Assembly (NCBI GenBank): GCA_023653785.1
Contig: JAMKCH010002905.1
Coordinates: 1-64,000, forward strand
Length of the DNA stretch: 64,000 nucleotides
Source: Ophioderma brevispina
Taxonomy: Eukaryota > Echinodermata > Ophiuroidea > Amphilepidida > Ophiodermatidae
Direction of reading: 5' to 3'
The position numbers were made by a program, and so were the translations under genes. The stretch's first letter is position 1. Every line of letters starts with the position of its first letter. The notes under the pieces were generated by a model that was given only the letters and a program-made list of their open reading frames with translations, had not been told where the DNA came from and searched no databases. Shown in pieces: positions 24,696-36,500 of this stretch.

Positions 24696-25600
24696 TCGAA
24701 AAACATGCATGGTTCAGATAATCTTGGAAAAAAGAATAAAAATAAAATCTTTACAAATAATAAAAACATAAAGATAAGTTATAAACTAATAATAATAAAA
24801 CAAATTACAATGAAACAAAAGAACATAAATTTAAATATAACTCAAATAACAAATATAAATAAAACGATTAACAATTGAACAATGAGTGAAAAAGGAAACG
24901 CTAAAAAAGACAATGTAAAAAGAAAAGAACGGAAACAAATAAGATTTAACAGAAAAATCTATTAAATTTACAATTAATAAACATACATAAAATAATATAA
25001 GGCAATAAAACACAAAATATTAATACAAAAGTTAATAACAAAATAAATGGAAACATAACAAACGGCAACTAACAATGCCACAAAAATACACGTTGATAAA
25101 TATAAAACAAGGAATTTTGTTTCAGGAAAGGATGTGGCTGGAAGTTTATTAACATACTATGTAAATAAAAAGCAGCAATAATAAATAAACAATGAAACTT
25201 GAGCATAAAATGAACAACGTTCGTAAGTAAATTAAAATAGGTGCTTAAAAGAATTAAGAAATATGAAAATATCGATACGACAAATTAATGAAACATAAAA
25301 GACGCATTTAAAATGGCAAATATACAAAATATTAAACGAAAAAGAATACAACTTAATTGAAAGAAATAAAACCCGAATATTAAATGAAACCAAATGCAAT
25401 CATTAAAAAACTACATAAGAAAAATGTTTTTTTAACCAAGTATAAAAATAAAAAATAGAAATATAAAAAATCAGACCCAAAATAAAATAGATTTAACAAC
25501 TATAATAAAAAAAAGACAAAAGTGGAGAAATGATAAACAACACAAATATACACTCAATTCTCAAAATACTTAAAGTATTTTTTTTTTCAAGTTATTTTTT
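24696..25600. repeat. A-rich, strand-asymmetric low-complexity DNA
   Basis: The plus strand is dominated by AAACA, AAATA and GAACAAA words with few T runs and very little G, continuing the tails of the two large repeats. Open frames such as 24678-24878 have Lys/Asn/Ile-rich composition and are not genes. Confidence 0.7.
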
Positions 25601-25619
25601 CATTTTCAAATTTGGTGAA

Positions 25620-26240
25620 ATGAGACCTGAATTGGATGGTAGGGTTTGTTGGTGGAAGGGGGGTGATTGGCACACATCTTGTATTAATAGTGGAACCCTT
25701 TCGTTGTTGAAAGAGACCCCGGGGGTATTTGGAAAGGGAACTCTGGTAGGTTGACGAAGGCAATCGTGTAGAAGTTTCAATGGTAATGCAATGGATGTAT
25801 TGCATTTATATTCCTCTCACGCGCTTTGCGCCCAATGATCATATATCGCATGACGGATCAATGTAATACCAAAACGAACCATGGGGTAGTTGGGATGGGT
25901 AGTTGGGAATTGTCCATATAGATAAAGGAAGGGGATATGGGGGTATGTTGAGTAATGTGAGATGGTGCCCTGGTGTAGTTGGAAGGAGGATCCTGGGTTA
26001 GTTGGGAAAGGGCACTTTTTGGTAGATGAGACGGGGGATCTGTGTTACTGGGGAAGGACTAGCTGTGAACTGCTGGGCAGGGCTCCCACGACAGTTGTGG
26101 AAGGGGTCTTGGTATTTCGAAATGAAGGAAAAGACCTTTGGGACTTTGGGGCACGATTACAATGGCCCTGTATAGTTGCAAAGTGGCCATGTGGTCGGTA
26201 TGCAAACAAGGACCCTAAGGTGGTGACCAAGTTTAATATT
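25620..26240. repeat. Degenerate G-rich minisatellite-like region
   Basis: Words such as GGTAGTTGGGAAGGG, GATCCTGGGTTAGTTGG and GGGGATATGGGGG recur at irregular 30-50 base spacing. The 98-codon frame 25962-26258 results from this repetition. No conserved protein is visible. Confidence 0.55.
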
Positions 26241-27985
26241 CTACAGGTTTACGTCTGATAAGTTCCGCCGCGAATCCAAAACAACCCTAACCTGGGTACC
26301 CCCGCCGACAAATCGCAAAGAGCGAGACCGCGAACATTTCTAGTTGTGTTTTTGGGGCATCGGTTATGCCCGATTAGGCGTAACTGAACCAGCTCTTCCT
26401 TTCAATCTTGGTAGTTAATATATATAAGATCCAACATAATTGTCTACTGAACAGAAAGATTTATACATGCAATGAATGATTTTTTTATTTACAATCAAAA
26501 CACAACAGAATAAAAGCAGGTCCTAGCAACTTTATTAATCAATATTATGTACTAGTGTAGACTTGTTTGCTTCTGTCACAAGTAAAACAATACAGATCTG
26601 GATTATTTTACTAACGTAGTTGTATTAACAAAAAAAAAAAATTACAAATTATGGCAAGTCCCATTTTGAACTCTATATATGGTTTTTTTTTTCTTCAGCT
26701 TCATAAAACACGTGCCTAACTTGCAAAAGATCTTGAATTTCTGATTTTTAAAAGTTATCATACAAGCAAAACATATGATTTTGAACCTTTAGTTTTGACA
26801 CTAAAAAAAGCCTTTTTTACTACTTCCATAGTATTCAAAACACTTGATTTAAAGAGGCCATTTGGAAAAGCAAAAGGAGCGAAATTTAAAAATGCCAATT
26901 CAGTCGGATGCAAGATGTGCCCGGAATCATGTACATGCTAAGATACACGTTATGTGGTATCAGGTCGTAAGGGTCCATGTGTATATGTATTTAAAGAACG
27001 AAGATGTAGCTGATGGAAAACTGTAACAAGAAAAATGGGTGTTGAGCACTGAGCATATGGTAATTCGGGTGCTTTAAAGACCTTTGATGCTCCCAAAGAA
27101 ACAGTACCAGTTTTTTAAATTACCCGGTACACAAATACAGCCATTTTTATGCAAAATTAGTCTCTAATTATGCAAATTTTTATAACGAGTCCTTGGTCTC
27201 AACATTTTATTTATTTAAATTTAACGGGCCCCTTGGATATAATTCAAATAACACTTCAAATCTGGTGAAACTAAACTAGCATTTTTTTTTATAAGGGGGA
27301 AGGGGGGGGGGGTGTGGGGGAATTTTTTAAAGGGGGGAGGGGGGAACCCGGGTGGAAGGGGTTGGGGGAAAAATTTTTGTGGTTATAAATTCACCGATAT
27401 GTCAGAAAACAGGAAAAATATCGCAAATGTATGCAAATTAGGCCATAATTATGCAAATTAATTACTTGATGGCACCTTTTATTTAATGATTGAGTCTCAC
27501 TTTACTGTTACTCTCATAACCCTTCAAATTGGTGAAAATTGAACAATGCATGGATTTTTATGCAATTTTGTGGTATATAAATCAAAGGTGCAACATAGGA
27601 TACCTCATTTGTTAATAAGGGTCAAAAGCCTCATACAAACCATTATGTCTTGTTAAGTCACTGTTTGTACAATACGCTGAAAAATGTACATGGACCTCAT
27701 TGAGTATGACTATGCAATTAAAACCAAACTCCATGGGGTTACCAGCACACCCTCATTTGTTTTCTGAGGTCCAGGGTCACTACAAGTCAAAGGTCACATT
27801 AAACCTATCATTGACCACAACAAAGGCAACTCTCAAAATCCATCCATCGGCTGTTTCTGCCAAACGCACTCAATAAACAAATCCCACCCTACAATGCTGA
27901 AATAACCATTTCCAATTCTTATAAGTTCAACAAAAGATTAACAACACCAGTAATTGTCTTGTATAGTTTCAGTATGTTTACACAC
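26241..27985. repeat. Non-coding DNA with a diverged repeat pair and a G-run patch
   Basis: Bases 27133-27282 and 27413-27560 share ATTATGCAAATT, GAGTC-CA, CACTTCAAAT-like and GGTGAAA stretches at about 280-base spacing. Between them, 27293-27380 is nearly pure G runs broken by A and T, which may be poor sequence quality or a real G-quadruplex-prone patch. No genes were found. Confidence 0.5.
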
Positions 27986-27989
27986 TTAA

Positions 27990-28321
27990 AGGTGCGTGTT
28001 CCGATCGTTTGGGACCCCCTGATTTACCTCGGAAGTAGTATCGATTTGATATCGAGGAAAGGCCGTATTTTTTCTCATTGTCGTCCTGAAATTTAGCCCT
28101 CGATCCATTTCATTCCCAAGATGAAACCAAAATCCGCCGTTTTCGTAGTTTAACCACTTTGTTAGGCACAGTATGAAATAGGGCTTTGCCAAATGCCTTA
28201 TTGCGTCTACCATCAAACCCGCAAGTTGTTTCCCACGGTACTTGATGGGGGTGTCATGTGAAATTTCCAGGCTCTCATATCAGAGTAGAGAACACAATAC
28301 ACATAAATGGAACAACCACCT
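27990..28321 (+). mobile_element. TTAA-flanked MITE, family B, copy 1 (332 bp)
   Basis: TTAA at 27986-27989 and 28322-28325. The ends are AGGTGCGTGTTCC and GGAACAACCACCT. The first 120 bases recur at 57188-57310 (GGGACCCCCT, CGGAAGTAGTAT, AAAGGCCGTATTTTTTCTCAT). No transposase is encoded. The minus-strand open frame inside is incidental. Confidence 0.75.
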
Positions 28322-28365
28322 TTAAACAATTTCTTTTACCTTGTATTGGCTACAAAATAAAAGCA

Positions 28366-28399
28366 TTTTTTTTTTTTTTGTTTTTTTTTTTTTTTTTGG
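28366..28399 (+). repeat. Poly-T tract
   Basis: Two long T runs separated by single G bases. This is equivalent to a poly-A tail on the minus strand, but no retroposon body was recognised beside it. Confidence 0.8.
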
Positions 28400-30100
28400 T
28401 TGTTTTCTTCTTAATTTCACTTGATATTTCCCTATAATACGCTAATTTGGTATTGGCTCCCTATACAAACTTGCAACTTTCCCCAACAACTATAACCGGT
28501 TCATACATATTCTTGATCATATGTATCTATTTTTTATACTTATTTCAACCCTTTGTACTAATCAAGTTGCAATAAAACTTCAGCTAATTCAATCTGATAT
28601 TGTGTCTACCGTTGCTTTCTTACATAAGTATTTCCCACACACATAGAACAACCAAAACCAGACTCACTCCTTGGGGCGTCCCTTTCCTTTTAAAGGAATT
28701 TTTAATATTTTTGAAATCAAAGTTTAACCTTATTTGAAAGCAGTGAGAATATTAAGGGAGACTATTGCACTATTCCTGTGATCAAGAGCGGAAAACTGGG
28801 TAAGAAAGTTTGTACACGGTTTTCTGGGGAATAAGAGCGGAATATGTCTAAAATACCAAAGTATGACCTTCTGACCTTTGGCCTAAAGACCTGTCGGCAC
28901 AGCGCATTGGCCGTAGATACTAAGGTCCTTTGGTGGCAAATATCATTTAGATCGGGGCCAGCGCTCTCACGGTTACAGGCGGAGACAGACGTACGCATGT
29001 ACGACGACAGTACATAAGCCGGCTATATTCTCTATGACACCCCCCCCTTTTTTTTTTTTTGCTCTATGTGTCGGGGGATAAACCATAGAGGATTTTGTTT
29101 TCAAGTTTTTTAAACCCCCTAATATTTTTTCAGTGATCAGGTGTACACCCTGTGGTATCATTGACTTGTTTTCTAACTTTTAAAAATTTTGAATAATATT
29201 AAGCGCTTGCAACATATATTAATGTTGCACTTTTTTTCACAGAAATATGTTCTGAATTGAATGGGCTGAATTACAGGATTCACACCATTAAATAACGTGA
29301 GAAACCGGTAATGGTCCAGCCCCACTGCAAATGAGGTGGTTTTTTTGGGACCCTCTCGCCTAAGTATACCCTAAAACCGAGAGAAATGGCGAGATCTGGT
29401 TGCAAATCATGGTTGCATATCATATAGTATAAAATCTGTGAGGAATATCAAAAAAGGTTGTCTTGATGTTATTTTGATCCGAACACCAATTTTTAACCGT
29501 ATTCCTTACAGGGAACACCCTGACTGAAAAGTGCTGTGACCTCCAGGATCCACGTGGCATGCTAGTCTTGGCATCCATTCCGCTCGACATTTTGGGGATA
29601 ACTCCCCTAATTTCATTATTGATTGGGTAGGAGATAGGATCTTCAAGCAGATTTTCGCTTTAAGGTCTGAGAGTTCCATTGAGGAGAAAATGACATTTTC
29701 ATCTCGCCCATTTTGTACATGAACGAATGGGAGCAGCTATTTAGTGGTGTGAAACCTATAGCTCGATCATGTGATGCTACGAACCTCTATGTCCAACGGT
29801 TCTGGACCCGGACCCTGGTGGCGTTGGAAAATTGGAATGCTGTTCACAAACTTTTGTACCACGCTATTGGAAGTTTCTTGAACTTCGTTGTGTAATGATA
29901 ACCGCAACGGCGTTGTGGGGGACGCCTAGTATGAATCGTTTCTAACTTACGTTTTGGATGTTGTTTTTGTTTTCTGCAGTAAGTCAACAAAAAAAGTTAG
30001 GCAGAAATTGTTTTGAACGCATTGTTTATGAAAGAACTTTAGACATTTTACGATAATATCCAACATTTTGTTTTTTGGTTTTTTGTCAGCACGCTATGGT
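28400..30100. other. Non-coding stretch, one dispersed-repeat fragment
   Basis: The segment 29276-29340 repeats the end of the 3545-4090 family. No gene recognised. Confidence 0.35.
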
Positions 30101-30105
30101 AAAAC

Positions 30106-30312
30106 CATTGGCGTAGCCAGGTGGGGACAGGGGAGCGGAGTGCCCGCGAAATTTTTTGAGGAGAAGATCGGAAATTACCACACGGAATATGCATGTTAAT
30201 CAGCCCTTTTTCAGATTATTTTGCCCTGCGACCGGGAAATTTGTGCTTGTGATCAGGAAAATTCGTTGTCCTACTGAATTCCCCCTCGAACACTATTCTG
30301 GCTACGCGCCTG
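30106..30312. mobile_element. TIR MITE with TTGGCGTAGCCAG ends
   Basis: CATTGGCGTAGCCAGG at the left is mirrored by CTGGCTACGCGCCTGG at the right, about 207 bases in all. Such ends are common on hAT-like nonautonomous elements in animals. No clear target duplication was identified. Confidence 0.65.
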
Positions 30313-31354
30313 GGTCCAACTATAAACCAGTATCCACGTGAATCATCTTAGTTTTATTTCAACAAGGTGTATTATGAACATACACTTGAAGTGAATGTAA
30401 ATTTTTAAGTATAGGATGTATATATACGCGTAAAGGATTAACGTATTATTAATCTACTCTTGTGTTATCATAGCAAGAAAAAATGTCAAAGACTAGAATT
30501 GGCCCTTTTTGGATTGTACATTAACCTGTTGGTTGGCAGTTATTGAATTACCTCTAATGTACAGCGTTGACAAATTCGCACAGTTTCAGGATATATAGTG
30601 CCTTCAACCTGTGTCTGTCCCATTGAAAGTGCAATCACCGTCTACCACATGGCAGCACCTTAGGTGTGTTCCGTATATCCGTACTCGAGATTAATCTAAA
30701 TTATACGAAAGCTTTAGCGCTATTAAGTTTGAGATATTTTCCGTTTTAGCTCCTTGCTGAAATGTTTTTAAAGTAGGAAGATCGTGTTTCCCTTTTTCAA
30801 TGGTGAATTCCAAAAAAGCTGCAGGATTTTCAGATTTGTGTGTAGCACAATTTGTTTTACTTTTGGTGTATAATATCGGTCTTGATCTTGGTGTATTACG
30901 TTCAAATAGGTGTGTTGTAGAGAAGCAATTCTTAATCAAGGCCGGTAACTGGGATCATGGAATTTTTGTGTGACCGAAAGAATTCAACCCAATTTTTAGG
31001 TATCATGGACAGTTAATGTAGTGTAGCATTGCACCTTTTCACCGATACGATAAATGTATGCTTAGCTTCCAGAGGCACCCGAGAATATATCTTCAAAAAA
31101 TGACCTGCAAATGCACAAATAAATCCAGCATTAGATGCCTGTTTTTTTTTTAATTCTTGGCTACATAAAAAAAAACCACGAGTAATATACATGAGCATAG
31201 TCCATTGTGTATACGAAGTACCGTTCCCCCTTGAATCGGAGATCATAACGCTGCGAGGAATTGCCGCTATAATATGATGCTATTTATTTCGCTCAAGTTT
31301 CGACCGTGTATGGAAAGACTATCATGCACAATTATTAAAGATAAAACTTTTTTT

Positions 31355-32310
31355 GCCGAAAAACTAGGTTTTTAGAAAATTTGCTTTTCAAATAACTAAA
31401 CCTGGATTTTCGAAACCAAAAAACAGGTTTATAAAGTTCGATATAAGATTTTTGAAAAACCTGGTTTTGATCGAAAAATCAAGTTTTTCGAGCGATAAAC
31501 TACGTTTCACAAAACCTTGCTTTTCAAATAATTACCTGGTTTTACAAATCAAAAAATAGGTTTATCAAATTCGATAGCAAAATTTAGAAAAAAAACACTG
31601 GTTTCGATCAAAAACTTCGCTTCAAAAAACCTAGCTTTTCGAAGAGATAAAAAACATGTTTTTTGCCGAAAACCTGGTTTTCAAATGGAAAACATATTTT
31701 CGATCAATAAACTTGGTTTATCAAATAATTGCCTTTTCGAATTAACCTGTTGTTTTTTTTAAATCGAAAAACTAGGGCTATCAAATTTGATAAGCAAGAT
31801 TTTGGAAAAATCTAGTTTTCGATCGAAAAAAACAGGTTCATGAAAAAACTAGCTTTTTGAATATATAAACATGTTTTTCGATTCGAAAAATCAAATTTCC
31901 CAATCGGAAAACCTGGTTTATGAAATTCGATAATCAAGGTTTGAAAAACTTCCCTGGGTTTATCCAAATTGGTTTATCAAATTCGATAAGCAAGGTTTCA
32001 GAGAAACCTGGCGTTTCAATCGAAAAGCCAGGTTTTTCGATCGATAAAATTGGTTTATCAAAAATCTAGCATTTCGAATAATAAACCTGGTATTTCAATT
32101 CGAAAAAAAACCGAAAGGATAAACTATTTTTTTTTAAATCGAAAAGCCAGGTTTTTCAAATTCCATAAGCAAAGTTTTGAAGAAGTTTTTCAAAAAAACT
32201 TTTCACATCGAAAAACTTGATTTTCGATTCGAAAAACCTGACTTTTTTCAAATCGAAAAAGCTGGGTTTTTTAAAAATCTAAATTTTTTTTTTCTTCGAA
32301 AACCAGGGTT
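31355..32310. repeat. Quasi-tandem palindromic repeat region of about 1 kb
   Basis: The words GAAAAACCTGGTTTT, TTTTCGATCGAAAA and TATCAAATTCGATAAGCAAG recur about two dozen times in both orientations at irregular spacing, without a fixed unit length. Both core words are partly self-complementary, so the stretch can fold in many registers. No coding signal. Confidence 0.75.
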
Positions 32311-32867
32311 TGCTCTTTCATGTGCAAATTATTTGCCGTAATCGTGTTCGCACGCGAATGTGTCGAGTAACTTATATAGTGTAAATAAAACGCTAGTTAC
32401 GTAAAATCTCACAATTTTACGTACGAAATTGCTTTCGGTAGCGTCTTATAGTACTTCTGTGTCTTCGTGTATCAATTTTGCTCGGGAAATTAAAGAATAA
32501 CTTATGAGAATTGTACTGACTTATCCTTCAATTTTAAGCCATTTCTACAAATTTCTAATATTTTCACGCTTTCGGGTTAATCACTGATAGTATCTTTAAT
32601 GATTTGCACAAAAACATTATCTTAACAAAGTGTTTTGTTAACTTTAGATACAATTGTTTTGGTTTCGTCATGTTTGAAAATAAATCTATACCAATTTTCT
32701 CCTGTCCAGCAAGTTATGGGAGGTCATCCACATTTTTAAGGGAGGGGTCATTATTTACGCCACTGAGGAGGAATGGAGGATTTGAAGAGAAATCCGAAAA
32801 TTGTTTGTAAGCCTGAGGGGAATGTGAAAATTGTCATCAAGAAAGAGGTGCAGCATGAACTTTTTAA

Positions 32868-33214
32868 AGGTCCATGGCCCGATCGCTAATAGCCTCGTCC
32901 CCAGGGACCCCATATTTTACCGGAGGTGGTGAAAATTTTGGTATTAAAAGAAAGCTACAGTTTTTCTCATTTTCCCTGTGAAATCTTAGGGCTAAAGGAT
33001 GTTTGGTTTGGATGCTATGAGCGAAAATGTACCCCTTTTTGGACGACCAATATTAATTTTACACAGTACTCTATGGGGATTGCAAAATCACGTTTTTAGA
33101 TCTTACATCAAAACGGGTTGAAATATCGGCGCGAAACTTTCCAGGTGGGATTTTGGGGTGAAGGCCATTCTATCAAGATGAAAAACTTACAGACTTAAAT
33201 CGGGCCATCCCCCT
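32868..33214 (+). mobile_element. TTAA-flanked MITE, family A, copy 2 (347 bp)
   Basis: TTAA at 32864-32867 on the left; the right flank is CTAA, one base changed. It starts AGGTCCATGGCCCGAT and ends ATCGGGCCATCCCCCT. Same length as copy 1, in inverted orientation relative to it. It lies about 310 bases beyond the stop codon of the ODC-like gene and could fall in its 3'UTR. Confidence 0.8.
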
Positions 33215-33526
33215 CTAAGAAATCTCAAAATCAGGTGGAAATACGAAAGTGTGGAACGGAAGCGAAGGGGGAATACGAAAAATTTTTAGCAGAAAAAAAT
33301 GAATTTCTCTCCCTCCCCGTGTAAATAATGGCCCCATAATGACCGCTCTATAAACAACAGCTAATACCTATGCTATAACGTACGTGTTGCATATAGAATC
33401 CAATATATTTACAGGAACTTATCAATTGATAGCCAAGTATTTTATACTGAAAATGGATTTAAAACATACTGAAAATTGCCAATTTTTATAGCTAATGTGA
33501 ACTTGATGATAATTTGTAATGAAAAC

Positions 33527-33538
33527 TTACTTTAATTT
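33527..33538 (-). other. Stop codon of the ODC-like gene overlapping a donor-like site
   Basis: The reading frame ends ...RKLK then TAA at 33529-33527. The bases around the stop read TTAAA|GTAAGT, a strong splice-donor hexamer. If the site is used, two alternative C-termini are possible: the short 419-residue form, or a longer one from an exon further down the minus strand. I did not recognise a downstream exon resembling an ODC tail. Confidence 0.4.
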
Positions 33539-36500
33539 CCTTGGTGCAATGTATAAACACGGTGGCGTGTTGAATCCATCAAAATTACTAGCAAAGCAAA
33601 GCGAGTAAGCACCAAAAGCTGGAACATCAACATACGTACAAGTGACTTTAAAGCGACTCTGGATATTCTTTTTAAAACAGTGGCAAACAATCTCTATAGA
33701 TGTAAAAGTTTGTACATGGACATGCACATTTAGGTTGTGAAAAAAACCGTGATTCTCACCTTCGAAATAAATCCATTCACCCACTTCAAGTTTTGGTAAA
33801 AGTCGATCTTTCATGATACAGTCTGCACCATCGAGAGTATGCCCCCAGAGGGTGGACAAAAACTTTGGTTCTTCTGGTTCACGTTCCTGCCAAAATGAAA
33901 AGTACTAAGCATTATCAGGTAAGTAAGAGACGTCATGCAATGATCTCAATATCCGCCAAACTTGCAAAATTTTCACCCAAAAAATTGGAAAATTTAAAAT
34001 GTATGGAAAATTTAATGTTAGTTTATAAAAGCTTCGCTTCAAGCTCGCTAAATATTGAGTGGGTTTTTTTCGGTTGACATAAGATATTAGGCATCAGAAG
34101 CATCCGTGTGGTGCAATACCGCTGTGCTGTGCGACTAACGCGTACCGCCAAACACAAAATACGCACAAATTTTGGGCACGGCGGTCATTCAACCCACCAA
34201 GCAAAAACTGTCATTTTACTAGTTTTGAAGCCATTATAAAACTTTTTGTCAAACCAGCTTTTTCTTGCACATTTTTTTTTTCGATTGATAACAGAAAACA
34301 TCGCCCTCGCCAAGAAAATATCAGGTACGTCTTCGACTCGCCCGATATTTGATCTCGTCTCGGGCGATATTTTCACCAACCTCAAGCCAGCCAATAATAA
34401 TGTTACAACCTTCTACTCGTGATGAATTATACCATTTGGTGTAGCATATAAGATTCAGTATTCCCAGTAACTCAAGCAACATGTTTGTAAGAAATTCAAC
34501 CTAAATACAATGTTTTATAGGTTACGTTATTTCCTAATTGTCATTTATACCAAAGTGCCAGAAAAGTATATTTGTATTTTTTTTAAATTTAACGGCCTTT
34601 TTAAGTGATTTGTTTTTTTTTCAACAGTGCGTGTTTCTCATTCTAAGATTCTGTTACAGCTTTCTGTGACTGAATACGTGCGGGGAGGTATGTGGTGAGT
34701 AGGTAGATGGGAGATTATGTATAGTGGAGCGGTCAGGACTGCAAATTGGTCGGGAACCCCTCCCCTCGGTACAACAAAATACAACCACTTTTTTTTGAAT
34801 GATAATAATGTAGAATTTACGAAAATGATGGTTGTGGTAAAAAAAATTGGTGGCAGTGGTGTTTTTTGCCAAAAAACTCTATTTTGGGGCTAAAAATTAA
34901 GAAAAAATCATGATTTTTTTATTTTTAAGCCCAAAACACTAGGATCTGATGTGGTGGTATTTTGTTAATCATAGATCTTTATTTTATAGATTGCATGAAT
35001 AGTCAAGATGCTACTTTTTTGGTAAAAGGTGTATTATGGGGTGTTTTGGGGGAAATGGTCTTTTTTGGCTAAAAATTAAGGAAAAATTAGGATTTTCTCA
35101 AGAAAATAGACAAAAGCACCACATTTTACGTAGTAGCATCATTGTTTTTATAGATCTATATTTCATATATTGTCGGGAGAGCCTGTAAAACTTTTAGCAG
35201 GTGTGTTTATGGCCAAAAGTGCAAAGAAATCCCTGTTTTGGTTAAAAATTGAAAAACGGGGAGAAATACACACGGATCTAAAGCACTAAAATTGGATGTG
35301 GTAATGAACTTCTCTCTGTAGATTTTGATTTCATGTTTTACAAAAGCAGTCAGGAAAGATAAAAGCAGAGGTAGAGGTATTTGATTAAAAAAATGTAATT
35401 TTAGTTTAAAAATGGCAAAATTATTCAAAAATTTTCATTTTTACCTATTTTGTACAGTACTGTATCTTATAGGAGTTCTCAGTATTTAAATACCCAGTTT
35501 TATATTAATAGTAGTTTGAGTGAGTAAAGACATATTAACTTACAAAGTTTTATATAATTTTATGTCGTCCAATGCAATCGGAAAGACATTATGTTGGCAT
35601 AATTCGCGTGTCTGCGTGGCCGTCCGTGTTGGTCAAACATTTAGTATACACCTTTTGGATACTTGGTTTGCTTGTACATTGAGACAAGCGGCCTTACGTA
35701 GGGTAACACATGAGAATGTCAAAGGTCATTCAGGGGTTACTTAGGGTCATAATCGGACGACCTATTCGGGACAGCTATCCCTATTTTTTTAAAGTACCCA
35801 GCACTTTGGGAACAATATGACGTCAGCCACCAGACATGTTGGTGGACAAGATGCATATATTCCAGGACTACAATACATTCACCTGTCAATGGGAACAATA
35901 TGACGTCAGCCACCAGACATGTTGGTGGACAAGATGCATATATTCCAGGACTACAATACATTCACCTGTCAATGATCCCTGTGCAATCCCTAAATATGGA
36001 TCGATTGACAGCTTAATGTATTGTAGTCCTGGAATATATGCATCTTGTCCACCAACATGTCTGGTGGCTGACGTCATATTGAATACGGTCTATATGATTT
36101 GCTCAACGAAAGTAAAAAAAATCGTCAAAAATCAGATTAGCATGTTCGTACAGTTAGTTACGTATCCCCAAAGTTATGGACCAAAAGCACCTCATAAGGA
36201 ACACAGCCACTTTACTACAAACACGTAAATGGATGGAGATTCATATCTTTGGACCACTGTGTTTCTATCAAATTTTCGATTAGAATATTCTACAGACTTA
36301 TTTTCCACTTTCATAAGCATCCTGCAAATTTTTACTCTTTGGGTGGATACTTAATCGTTTAGCCAAAATGCTTCTTGGATTATATAAGACATTATCTAAT
36401 TCTCTACCGACCACGAAGATCATGTGTGATTGTGATATTGAGTGACAAGATACGTTTCTCTCAAATAGTTTTAACCGAATAATAGTGAAACTTAGTAACA

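Noticed and set aside
35737..36228. Repeated peptides on both strands around the foldback (up to 130 codons)
   Set aside because: The same arm translated in direct and inverted copies; intronic in the ODC-like gene.
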